Source: CBFGTA01 sp965651595 (GTDB lineage: Bacteria > Actinomycetota > Actinomycetes > S36-B12 > UBA10799). From it: DNA of 21,884 bases. The notes under the pieces were generated by a model. That model worked only from the letters and a program-made list of their open reading frames with translations, had not been told where the DNA came from and did not search any database. Of the stretch, positions 1 through 6,923 are shown in pieces. A program made the position numbers and the translations under genes. Within the stretch, counting starts at the first letter, position 1. Each line of letters opens with the position of its first letter. The stretch is taken from positions 1-21,884 of the forward strand of contig CBFGTA010000025.1 of the NCBI GenBank assembly GCA_965651595.1, in the 5' to 3' direction.

Positions 1-1007
1 AAGTCTTCAGCTCGGGGTCCCTTGCCGGTGAGTTCAGCCGTGTGTCGAATCTCGGCGGCAACATTGGCGGCCACCACTGTCAGGTAGGCCATGGCGATGC
101 GCTCAGCATCGAGCGGCAAGTCAACCTCGACAAGCTCGTGACCTAGGGATTCGGTCAGGCGAGCAGCGTCAACAACAGCTGCTGTGCAGTCAGGCGACTG
201 ATCAGGCCCGAGCATGGCGACTGTTGAGAAACCGATCCGCAGGGCCTTCGGCTCCTTAGTTGCTTCACTCAAGAAAGAACGCGGGGCCGCTGGCTCGGCA
301 TAGGGGGCGCCTGGGTCGGCACCGTGAGTCGCGTCAAGGAATGCCGCACTGTCGCGCACACTGATGCTCACCACGTGCGGCTGAACAAATCCGTCCCACC
401 CTTCACCCATGTACGGCCCAAGCGGCTGTCGTCCACGTGTGGGCTTGAGTCCGAAAAGTCCACAGGCCGAAGCGGGAATCCGAATCGATCCACCCCCGTC
501 TCCGGCATGTGCCACGGGCACGATTCGCGCTGCTACGGCTGCAGCAGATCCGCCTGATGATCCTCCTGGAGTATGGTTGAGGTTCCACGGATTGTGGCAC
601 GGGCCACGGAACTCCGACTCCGTGATCGCCATGATCCCAAATTCCGGAGCATTCGTCTTGCCCACAATCATGAGACCGGCCGCCTTGTAGCGGGCGAACA
701 GTTCCGAATCACGGCGGGGCCGCCAATCGGCCAGCGATCTGCTCGACGAGGTGTTGGGCTCATTGGCCAGTACGCCATCCATGTCCTTGACGAGGAACGG
801 CACGCCCGCCAAAGCGCCCTTCTGGGTACGAGAGGCCTCCGCTCGTACTCGACCATCGCGTCGGACCACTACTGCATTGAGGGATGGATTGATGGCGTCG
901 ATGCGGGCGATAGCAGCGTCGACCAACTCGAGCGCACTCACTTCCTTCTTGCGGACCAGCTCCGCAAGGGCGAGGGCGTCGAACTGGGTGTACTCGTTGA
1001 GATCCAT
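1..1007 (-). CDS. Amidase signature family hydrolase, NylA-like (C-terminus cut by window edge)
   Basis: Hydrolyses a carbon-nitrogen amide bond by the Ser-cisSer-Lys mechanism of the amidase signature family; the substrate cannot be told from sequence. The visible 335 codons begin MDLNEYTQFDALALAELVRK. All three catalytic residues are present: Lys74 in the VKDMDG stretch, cis-Ser150 in PGGSSGGS, and nucleophile Ser174 in GDGGGSIRIPAS, with the family's 24-residue gap between the two serines. The GDGGGSIR form (rather than GTDTGGSIR) is typical of the branch related to 6-aminohexanoate cyclic dimer hydrolase NylA, so a GatA role in tRNA amidation is unlikely. The start is ATG at 1007, with only a weak ribosome-binding site. 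The gene lies 92 bases downstream of the cell-wall hydrolase on the same strand. The family usually has 450-500 residues, so about 130-150 residues are missing off the left edge. Confidence 0.9.
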   Translation of the reverse strand, partial: MDLNEYTQFDALALAELVRKKEVSALELVDAAIARIDAINPSLNAVVVRRDGRVRAEASRTQKGALAGVPFLVKDMDGVLANEPNTSSSRSLADWRPRRDSELFARYKAAGLMIVGKTNAPEFGIMAITESEFRGPCHNPWNLNHTPGGSSGGSAAAVAARIVPVAHAGDGGGSIRIPASACGLFGLKPTRGRQPLGPYMGEGWDGFVQPHVVSISVRDSAAFLDATHGADPGAPYAEPAAPRSFLSEATKEPKALRIGFSTVAMLGPDQSPDCTAAVVDAARLTESLGHELVEVDLPLDAERIAMAYLTVVAANVAAEIRHTAELTGKGPRAED

Positions 1008-1099
1008 CCGACTATCAGACCACGCTGGGGCTGCGGTTGCGCGCCACAGCGTACTCCCCCGGCGATTGCTCAACGCTCGTGACGGTCAATTGCTGTGCG

Positions 1100-2353
1100 T
1101 CAGCCGTAGTAGGCGGGCGCCCAACCCAAGTAGGGACCCCAGCTGTCCATCTCAGACATTGACCGAATACCAACTCGGCCGCCGTAGGCGCCGGTGGTGA
1201 TGACCATCCCGCCCCCAATGGACAAAGCAATATGGCGGGCGGCATTCGGACTCCACCAAAAGACATGCGCCCCCAAAGGTGGGTTGCGGTCACCGGATCG
1301 GGCTACCCCCGCAGCCTTGGCGCGGTACCACTGGGCAATGGCCGTTGGCATGCGGGGTCCACGTGGTTGATAGGCGTCATCCACGAATCCCAAACACAAT
1401 CCGTCGTAGTGGGCACCCGAACCCACGAACTGCATTGCCCAGTTCACGGCTTCGCGCGGGGAACGCCCGGTCCGGGTGCCCGTGACAACTCCCGATGCGG
1501 CAGCGAGGCGTTCCCGCAGTTGTCGGAAGGTCGCTGCCTGACGAGAGCGCAGCTGACGTGCACGTTGTAGTTGCGACTGCCTGTTCGCGTGCAGGGTAGC
1601 GATTTCGTTCGTGGCGGACTGAGCGGCTAGGCGCTGGGACGCCGCCTGTTCGGCGTGCCGTGATGCCGCGGACTTCTCCTGCTCGGCCTGGGACCGGAGT
1701 TGATTGAGGCTGGCCAGTTCAATCCTGAGTTGTTCCTCGAGCGCGCGCAAAGTTTCGAAAATCTCGCCTTGGGTTCGAGAAACGCGCTGCATCGACACCA
1801 CAGTCGCATTGAATGCTGCCAAGTCGTCTGATTCGAGCAGGATGGCGAGCTGGGAGGTTTCGGCCCCAGAGATGTACGAACTGCGGGCCAACGTTGCAAT
1901 CTTGAGGACGATGTCGTCGACAGCGTCCTGCGCAGCGGCGACTCGCTCCTCCTGCTCGCGCACTCTTCGTTCGACGTTTGCGAGCCGCTCGCGCGCCTGA
2001 CGCTCCTGCTCTCGAGCCTCCGCCTCTTTGCTGCGGGCCAGTTCAAGCTGAGCTTGGGCTACTGACAACTGGGACTGGGCCTTGTCAACTGCAGCCTCAG
2101 CCTTGTCGACCTCGCGGGTTGCGGCCAACAACTCCTCGCGGGCCGCATCGACGCGGCCCTGCAGCGAACTGGGTAGCCCGAGCCCCGCGGCTGAGAACGC
2201 TACCGCTGGATTGGCCGCTGCCGGAACCGCTGGCACGGCTGCGAGACCAGCCGGAATCACACACGCGGCGACCATCACTGCGATCGTGCGATAGCGGCCC
2301 GTGACAGATTCTGAGGGTTCCCTCCCCCGCGATGCACGCGCATTAGTAGTCAT
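1100..2353 (-). CDS. Secreted coiled-coil cell-wall hydrolase (CwlO/RipA-like, NlpC/P60- or CHAP-like domain)
   Basis: Probable peptidoglycan endopeptidase acting outside the membrane. Numbering is from the ATG at 2353 (417 residues). An N-terminal hydrophobic segment (about residues 24-45) ending in AVPAAANPA reads as a signal peptide or anchor. A long Ala/Glu/Gln/Arg-rich coiled coil follows at about residues 60-285, as in CwlO, PcsB and RipA. The C-terminal 115 residues form a papain-like fold domain: catalytic Cys320 lies in YDGLCLGFVDDAY, His374 in RHIALSIGGG, and the end is LGWAPAYYG. The Cys motif is LCLGFV rather than the textbook DCSGLV, so this is a divergent NlpC/P60 or CHAP domain. 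A GTG at 2365 extends the frame, but it lies inside the predicted -10 hexamer, so the start is more likely GTG 2356 or ATG 2353. It follows dacB on the same strand. Domain class is well supported; exact bond specificity is unknown. Confidence 0.85.
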   Translation of the reverse strand: MTTNARASRGREPSESVTGRYRTIAVMVAACVIPAGLAAVPAVPAAANPAVAFSAAGLGLPSSLQGRVDAAREELLAATREVDKAEAAVDKAQSQLSVAQAQLELARSKEAEAREQERQARERLANVERRVREQEERVAAAQDAVDDIVLKIATLARSSYISGAETSQLAILLESDDLAAFNATVVSMQRVSRTQGEIFETLRALEEQLRIELASLNQLRSQAEQEKSAASRHAEQAASQRLAAQSATNEIATLHANRQSQLQRARQLRSRQAATFRQLRERLAAASGVVTGTRTGRSPREAVNWAMQFVGSGAHYDGLCLGFVDDAYQPRGPRMPTAIAQWYRAKAAGVARSGDRNPPLGAHVFWWSPNAARHIALSIGGGMVITTGAYGGRVGIRSMSEMDSWGPYLGWAPAYYG

Positions 2354-2361
2354 CACCAGTG

Positions 2362-2390
2362 ACACTAATCAGAAACCCGATGATCACCAA
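2362..2390 (-). promoter_or_regulatory. Predicted promoter of the cell-wall hydrolase, leaderless spacing
   Basis: Read on the minus strand, TTGGTG (2385-2390) and TAGTGT (2362-2367) are separated by exactly 17 bases. The -10-like hexamer lies 5 bases before GTG 2356 and 8 bases before ATG 2353. The transcript would therefore start at or next to the start codon, giving a leaderless mRNA, which fits the lack of a Shine-Dalgarno sequence. Motif reading only. Confidence 0.45.
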
Positions 2391-2451
2391 CTGTCGCTCG
2401 CGCGTGTCGGAATACTCCCATGAATGTTCGTAGAGCCTGCGCTGTTGGCGA

Positions 2452-3840
2452 CTACGACTTGCGAGCGACCCGTTCACCGGCTTTGGCAAGCGATTCCGTG
2501 CCATTGCCAGCCCGTCGCGATGGAGAGCACCCGGAAGCTGCGGCGACGACGTTGTCGATGCGTTGGCGCACTTGAGGCTGATAGGTGCCCCGGGGCAAAG
2601 GATTCACTAGAACGGCGTAGATATAGCGCTGACCACTGACATGATCAATCGTTCCGGACAGGCTGATCGTGTCGAAGAGAGTTCCCGTCTTCCCGGTAAC
2701 TCGTCCACGTGCACACTGAGACTTACGGGTAGAAAACCTGTTCGCCAACGTTCCTGTACGCCCGGCCAACGGGAACATGCCCTCCTGCGCCAGAGGATGC
2801 GCCTCGGTCATGCCGCTGCCGTAGATGCGGTAGAGAACGTCGGTCAGGGTCTCGGCTCGAAGACGGTTGCCCCGGCTGAGGCCGCTGCCGTCGCGCAGAC
2901 GGGCACCAGCGACGCGTACGCCGGATTCGCGTAACAGATCCACCGCGACCGATCTGGCAGTGACCCAGTCGCTGCGGCCCGCGACCTTGTGGCTTGTGGA
3001 CTTGAATAGAGATTCAGCAAGATCATTGTCGCTGCGTAACATCATGTCCTGGACATGATGTGCTACAGCGCGGCCCCGAATTGAGGCCACTTCGGCGCCC
3101 GTCGCGAGCACCGAATTGCCGGGGATGGCTCGCACACCTGCTTGCTGCAGGTGTCGTGCGAATCGATCGGCAGTTGTCGCGGCCGGGTTTCGGGAGCGTG
3201 CATTGAGAACTTGGAGTGCTGATGTGGCGCTAACGTTCGATGGCACATAGTGCACAGGCCAGCCACGAGGCCGTGTGAATCGGTCCATTTCTTGGGCTGC
3301 AAAATTGACCCTGACCCGATTTGCAGCCTGCAGATGACGTGGAAGTGATCGGACGGTGGCCCGAGCGAGTTTGCGCAGTGCGTGATCGGTGATTCCTGGA
3401 TCTCCAGTGCCAACGAGAATCAGACTGCGACCGCTAGTTGGTGCTCGGACAACAGTCCGGAAGCGATGATCAGGGCCGAAAACAGTCAGCGCATTGAAAC
3501 CAGTGATCGTCTTCATCGTTGACGCGGGCAAACGGGAGCGCGACGCGTTGTGATCGGACACCCTGGCCCCGGTGTCGGCCCGGCGAATATCTAATGACAC
3601 CTGCTCTCGGTTCAATCCGTGGGCAGCCAACGTTTTTTGGATCCGATCGGTAACTGCCGCATCCACGGGGTCGGTGGCCACGTCACGCTCAGGGACCGGA
3701 GCATTCTTGGCGGCGACACTGTCTGGCGGACGAGCGCTGGCCAGCATCAATGCGGTTGCGACGCTGGCTGCGGCGGCCGTGAGGGCGACTACTCGGCGGG
3801 CGGAACGTACCCGGCGTGAGGACGAAGGTCGACCTACCAT
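2452..3840 (-). CDS. dacB: D-alanyl-D-alanine carboxypeptidase/endopeptidase (PBP4 type, peptidase S13)
   Basis: A penicillin-binding protein that trims the terminal D-Ala of peptidoglycan stem peptides or cuts D-Ala-mDAP cross-links in the wall. Numbering is from the ATG at 3840 (462 residues, usual for S13). An N-terminal basic stretch followed by a hydrophobic segment (about residues 17-36) is a signal peptide or anchor. All three active-site motifs are visible in order: SxxK as STMK (Ser107, Lys110), SxN as SDN (270-272) and KTG in TGKTGTL (384-386). The long gap between SxxK and SxN is the S13 insertion that separates this class from S11 enzymes. An upstream GTG- or ATG-type extension to 3879 is open, but GGAGG at 3851-3855, 10 bases before ATG 3840, fixes the start there. 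The neighbouring plus-strand gene begins at the very next base. Confidence 0.93.
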   Translation of the reverse strand: MVGRPSSSRRVRSARRVVALTAAAASVATALMLASARPPDSVAAKNAPVPERDVATDPVDAAVTDRIQKTLAAHGLNREQVSLDIRRADTGARVSDHNASRSRLPASTMKTITGFNALTVFGPDHRFRTVVRAPTSGRSLILVGTGDPGITDHALRKLARATVRSLPRHLQAANRVRVNFAAQEMDRFTRPRGWPVHYVPSNVSATSALQVLNARSRNPAATTADRFARHLQQAGVRAIPGNSVLATGAEVASIRGRAVAHHVQDMMLRSDNDLAESLFKSTSHKVAGRSDWVTARSVAVDLLRESGVRVAGARLRDGSGLSRGNRLRAETLTDVLYRIYGSGMTEAHPLAQEGMFPLAGRTGTLANRFSTRKSQCARGRVTGKTGTLFDTISLSGTIDHVSGQRYIYAVLVNPLPRGTYQPQVRQRIDNVVAAASGCSPSRRAGNGTESLAKAGERVARKS

Positions 3841-3855
3841 GTGGACATGACCTCC
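3824..3855. promoter_or_regulatory. Interlocked divergent translation starts with crossed Shine-Dalgarno sites
   Basis: The minus-strand ATG of dacB (3838-3840) touches the plus-strand GTG of the next gene (3841-3843). The dacB ribosome site GGAGG (plus-strand CCTCC, 3851-3855) lies inside the plus-strand gene, and the plus-strand site GAAGGT (3824-3829, 11 bases before GTG) lies inside dacB. Any promoter for either gene must sit in the coding sequence of the other. If the plus-strand gene instead starts at ATG 3847, the gap becomes 6 bases and its spacing to GAAGGT a poor 17. Confidence 0.6.
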
Positions 3856-4770
3856 CCCTTGCCGGACGTAGGTGCCCACGATCGCGGACTCGCCTCAGCC
3901 AATTTACCTCAGATGTTGAGCGGTACGTCTCGAGCCTGGTCCGAATTCGCGCGCATTATTTCTCACGTTGACTTGGATGCACCGACTAGCGAAACCGGCG
4001 TGAAGGCCCGTCAGCTCATCGCCCGCATGGGTCAGTGGCCGGACGGACGGCAGTTGCCCCAAATCCTCGCCGATGCACGGTCTGGCGTTCAAGGGACCAT
4101 CGACCAGAAGGCCATTGACGCTCGGGTGGAGGCCAACCATTCCCAGAATCATCGAGAGGCCCTCATCAATGCCATCATTGCGGCCCAACAGTCGCTTGAC
4201 TCCGCCATCGCTAGCGGCGAGTTGATCGAGTTGGCCCTGCGCGAAACGGCCAGTCCCCTCGGAGATCTCCCCGTCGCGACCTACCTCAACGCTGCCGCCT
4301 ACCAGCTCGCCGTTGCTGCTCGAGCCCTCCTTCCGGCCGGAGGGCTTCGCAGTGAGGAACTCGAGCACTTGGGACTGTCGTCACTCGTCGACGTTACCGG
4401 GGCGTTGGCGTCGCGTTTTGACATCTCGGGCGCGATGGCCGTAGGTCAGGCCGATCGAGCGACTGCCACCGCCACATCCCCGCAGGGTTGGACGAGCATC
4501 GATCTTCACGATCCGGCTGCGATCGCCGAGATTCCAGGCGTCGCTGGAGACACCGGTGACGTCATTGATCTCGCGGCCGGTCGATCGAGTCCGCTCGCCA
4601 TGTGGCGATCCCGGCGCGTGCAACTGCGGCAGGTACCACAACTGCTGAAATTTGCCCCGATCGCTCGCGAGGTGCCGGGCCTGCCGGGCGGACCAATGCT
4701 GGCCAAGACAGCTAGCGCCCTCGGGGCCGTTACTCGATCGCCAGTTGGTTGGTGGCGGCGCAGTCCGTAG
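3841..4770 (+). CDS. Uncharacterised helical protein, possibly DinB/maleylpyruvate-isomerase-N fold
   Basis: I do not recognise a characterised family. The 309-residue product starts at GTG 3841 (GAAGGT 11 bases upstream; ATG 3847 is an alternative). It has no signal peptide or membrane segment. Residues about 20-200 look all-helical, and their layout (a helix around AWSEFARIISHVDLDAPT, a later LINAIIAAQQSLDSAI helix, then LPVATYLNAAAYQLAVAARAL) loosely recalls actinobacterial DinB-like mycothiol-dependent maleylpyruvate isomerase N-domains. The usual metal-binding histidines are not evident, so enzymatic activity cannot be assumed. The tail is rich in Pro, Gly and Arg. It is read away from dacB and ends 64 bases before the M13 peptidase on the same strand. 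The gene position next to dacB recalls the actinobacterial dacB-metalloprotease-tilS neighbourhood, but this protein has no HExxH motif and is not that protease. Confidence 0.7.
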   Translation: MDMTSPLPDVGAHDRGLASANLPQMLSGTSRAWSEFARIISHVDLDAPTSETGVKARQLIARMGQWPDGRQLPQILADARSGVQGTIDQKAIDARVEANHSQNHREALINAIIAAQQSLDSAIASGELIELALRETASPLGDLPVATYLNAAAYQLAVAARALLPAGGLRSEELEHLGLSSLVDVTGALASRFDISGAMAVGQADRATATATSPQGWTSIDLHDPAAIAEIPGVAGDTGDVIDLAAGRSSPLAMWRSRRVQLRQVPQLLKFAPIAREVPGLPGGPMLAKTASALGAVTRSPVGWWRRSP

Positions 4771-4834
4771 CGACGTCGCTGAGCTGAGGAGTGTCGCTGA
4801 CACCTGCGTCGCGATGACGTGATTGGCTTGGATC

Positions 4835-6790
4835 GTGAAATCTGGCATCGAACTGAAATACCGCGACGACTCCGTCAACCCGGCCGACGACTTGTTTCGT
4901 CACGTCAACGGGCGCTGGCTCGACGAAACCCCGATTCCGCCTGATCGTGCTCGACACGGCGAGTTCTACATCCTCAACGATCAAGCCGAAGCTAACGTCC
5001 GGGCCATCATCGAGTCCCTCGACCCTGACGAACACGCACCCGACTCAGACTTCTTCAAGGTCGCAACCCTCTATCAGGACTTCATGAATGCAGAACGGGT
5101 CGAAGCGGCGGGAACGTCGCCGATCCGAGCCGAACTCGACGCCGTGCTCGGAGCTAGCACCTGGGACAATTGGGCCGAACAGTGTGGCCGACTCGATCGC
5201 CAAGGGCTTGGCCGCGCGCCCTTCGGGATCTGGATCGACTCCGACCCTGACGATCCGGAAGCCTATTGTGCGAACGTGGCTCAGGGTGGACTAGGGCTTC
5301 CCGATGAGTCGTACTACCGGCTAGAGCAATTCGCCGAAGTACGCTCAGAGTATCGAGCCCACCTGGTTCGATTGGCCACGATTTTCAATTGCCCAGATCC
5401 GGCCGCGGTAGCTGAAGCCGCTTGGGCCTGCGAGTCTGCGCTCGCGGAGCATCACTGGACCCGCGAAGATTCGCGCGACGTCAGCAAGACGCACAACCCG
5501 ATGAGCCTTGACGCCCTACAAGAACTCGCGCCAGCCTTCCCCTGGGGACCATGGCTGCCCGCCAACCGGGTTCCCACCGGACTAGCCCGTGTCATTGTCA
5601 GGCAACCGAGTTTTTGGTCCGGGCTATCCGCAACCCTGGCTTCTCTCGGCGTGGAGGCGTGGAGAAGTTGGCTAGCGGTTCGGGTCATGCACGCTTCGGC
5701 ACCCTTGTTGTCGTCTAACGTCGTCGACGAGAACTTCGCCTTCTACGGTCGAACTCTCACCGGCAGTGAACAACTTCGCGACCGCTGGAAGCGAGGCGTC
5801 GGATTGGTTGAGGGCGTGCTCGGCGAGGCGGTGGGGAAGGCCTATGTGCAGCGCCACTTCCCACCCTCGTCCAAGGCCCACATGCAGCGAATCGTGGACT
5901 GGATCGTCAAGGCCTACGCCGCCGATATTGGCCAACTCGACTGGATGACTGACCCAACCCGAAGCAAAGCCCTGGACAAGCTCGGAGCTTTCACTCCCAA
6001 GATCGGATACCCAGATCAATGGAAGGACTACTCGGCGCTTGAAATCATTCCCGGAGATCTGATCGGCAACTGCGCGCGAGCTCACGAATGGGAGCACGAT
6101 CGCGAGATAGCCAAACTTGGCCGCCAAGTGGACCGCAGCGAATGGTTCATGTTGCCCCAGACTGTCAACGCTTACTACAACCCGGGCATGAACGAAATCG
6201 TCTTCCCGGCGGCAATCTTGCAACCGCCCTTCTTCGACCCCGAAGCCGACGATGCCGTGAATTTCGGAGGCATCGGCGCAGTTATCTCGCACGAGATCAG
6301 TCACGGATTCGACGACCAAGGCTCTAAGTACGACGGCAGCGGAAGGCTACACAACTGGTGGACGGACCAGGATCGGCAGGAGTTTGAGGACCGGGCTCGC
6401 CGGCTGATCGAACAGTTCAACGGCTACGAGTCCATCGATGCCCCTGGCCATCGGGTCAACGGGGCACTGACAGTCGGAGAGAACATTGGAGACCTAGGTG
6501 GTCTAGCCGTGGCTCTCAAGGCGTATGCAATGTCGTGCGGGAACAACCGGCCGCCGGTCATCGATGGGTTGACTGGCGTCCAACGCGTGTTCTTCGGGTG
6601 GGCGCAAGTGTGGAGAGGAAAATCGCGTGAAGCCGAAGCCATCCGACTGCTCAATATTGATCCGCACAGCCCCCATGACATTCGCTGTAATGCGACGGTG
6701 CGCAACATTCCTGAGTTCTACGAGGCGTTCTCCGTGAACCCGGACAACGCGTTGTGGCTCTCGCCGGAGGATCGCGTGCAAATTTGGTAG
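4835..6790 (+). CDS. M13 family zinc metallopeptidase (PepO/neprilysin-like)
   Basis: Zinc endopeptidase or oligopeptidase of the neprilysin family, cutting short peptides before hydrophobic residues. Numbering is from the GTG at 4835 (651 residues, normal for bacterial members). The N-terminal half carries the NPADDLFRHVNGRWL signature. The conserved substrate stretch NAYYNPGMNEIVFPAAILQP is present. The zinc site is HEISH (486-490), and the third ligand Glu549 lies in GENIGDLGG with Asp553. The C-terminus ends DRVQIW, where many family members have CRVW. There is no signal peptide or membrane anchor, so the enzyme should be cytoplasmic, unlike neprilysin. A TTG at 4823 would add four residues; GTG gives the typical family start VKSGIELKYRDD. 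No strong ribosome site is seen for either. It follows the unrecognised gene by 64 bases and may be co-transcribed with it. Confidence 0.93.
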   Translation: MKSGIELKYRDDSVNPADDLFRHVNGRWLDETPIPPDRARHGEFYILNDQAEANVRAIIESLDPDEHAPDSDFFKVATLYQDFMNAERVEAAGTSPIRAELDAVLGASTWDNWAEQCGRLDRQGLGRAPFGIWIDSDPDDPEAYCANVAQGGLGLPDESYYRLEQFAEVRSEYRAHLVRLATIFNCPDPAAVAEAAWACESALAEHHWTREDSRDVSKTHNPMSLDALQELAPAFPWGPWLPANRVPTGLARVIVRQPSFWSGLSATLASLGVEAWRSWLAVRVMHASAPLLSSNVVDENFAFYGRTLTGSEQLRDRWKRGVGLVEGVLGEAVGKAYVQRHFPPSSKAHMQRIVDWIVKAYAADIGQLDWMTDPTRSKALDKLGAFTPKIGYPDQWKDYSALEIIPGDLIGNCARAHEWEHDREIAKLGRQVDRSEWFMLPQTVNAYYNPGMNEIVFPAAILQPPFFDPEADDAVNFGGIGAVISHEISHGFDDQGSKYDGSGRLHNWWTDQDRQEFEDRARRLIEQFNGYESIDAPGHRVNGALTVGENIGDLGGLAVALKAYAMSCGNNRPPVIDGLTGVQRVFFGWAQVWRGKSREAEAIRLLNIDPHSPHDIRCNATVRNIPEFYEAFSVNPDNALWLSPEDRVQIW

Positions 6791-6810
6791 CAGGATCCGC
6801 CTGCTAGTAT
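6783..6810 (+). promoter_or_regulatory. Predicted promoter of the thiamine transporter operon
   Basis: TAGTAT at 6805-6810 is a good actinobacterial -10 hexamer, with a weak TTTGGT at 6783-6788 (16-base spacer) as -35. Predicted transcription starts near 6817, about 16 bases before the first paired base of the TPP aptamer, which is the arrangement the riboswitch needs. The promoter overlaps the stop codon of the M13 gene, so the two units can be transcribed separately. Confidence 0.45.
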
Positions 6811-6832
6811 CGTCGCCACTGCTGGGGAATTC

Positions 6833-6923
6833 CTCAGTTCACGGGAGCTTCCGACCTGGAGGCTGAGAGGGCTAAGGCCGACCGTCGAACCTGACCAGGT
6901 AATGCTGGTAAGGAAGGAACGAG
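6833..6923 (+). ncRNA. TPP riboswitch (THI element) with embedded ribosome-binding site
   Basis: Binds thiamine pyrophosphate in the nascent mRNA and turns off the transporter genes. The two conserved cores are present: CTGAGA at 6863-6868 and ACCTGA at 6889-6894. I could pair every helix of the family fold: P1 GTTC 6837-6840 with GAAC 6917-6920, extended by CTC/GAG; P2 ACGG 6841-6844 with CCGT 6882-6885; P3 AGCTTCC 6846-6852 with GGAGGCT 6858-6864; P3a GGC 6870-6872 with GCC 6877-6879; P4 CCT 6890-6892 with AGG 6911-6913; P5 CCAG 6895-6898 with CTGG 6905-6908 around GTAATG. The Shine-Dalgarno AGGAAGG (6911-6917) is itself the 3' side of P4 and P1, 6 bases before ATG 6924. Ligand binding should therefore hide the ribosome site directly, without a separate anti-Shine-Dalgarno hairpin or terminator. 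Confidence 0.95.

Noticed and set aside
3841..4770. The zinc metalloprotease often found after dacB in actinobacteria
   Set aside because: The protein has no HExxH zinc motif and is on the opposite strand to dacB.
4791..4803. GTGTC-GCT-GACAC hairpin before the M13 gene as a terminator
   Set aside because: Only 5 base pairs, no T-tract, and it lies between two same-strand genes that may be co-transcribed.
5672..6319. 215-codon minus-strand open frame inside the M13 gene
   Set aside because: It mirrors the M13 catalytic region, has no ribosome site or recognisable motif, and is a typical GC-rich shadow.
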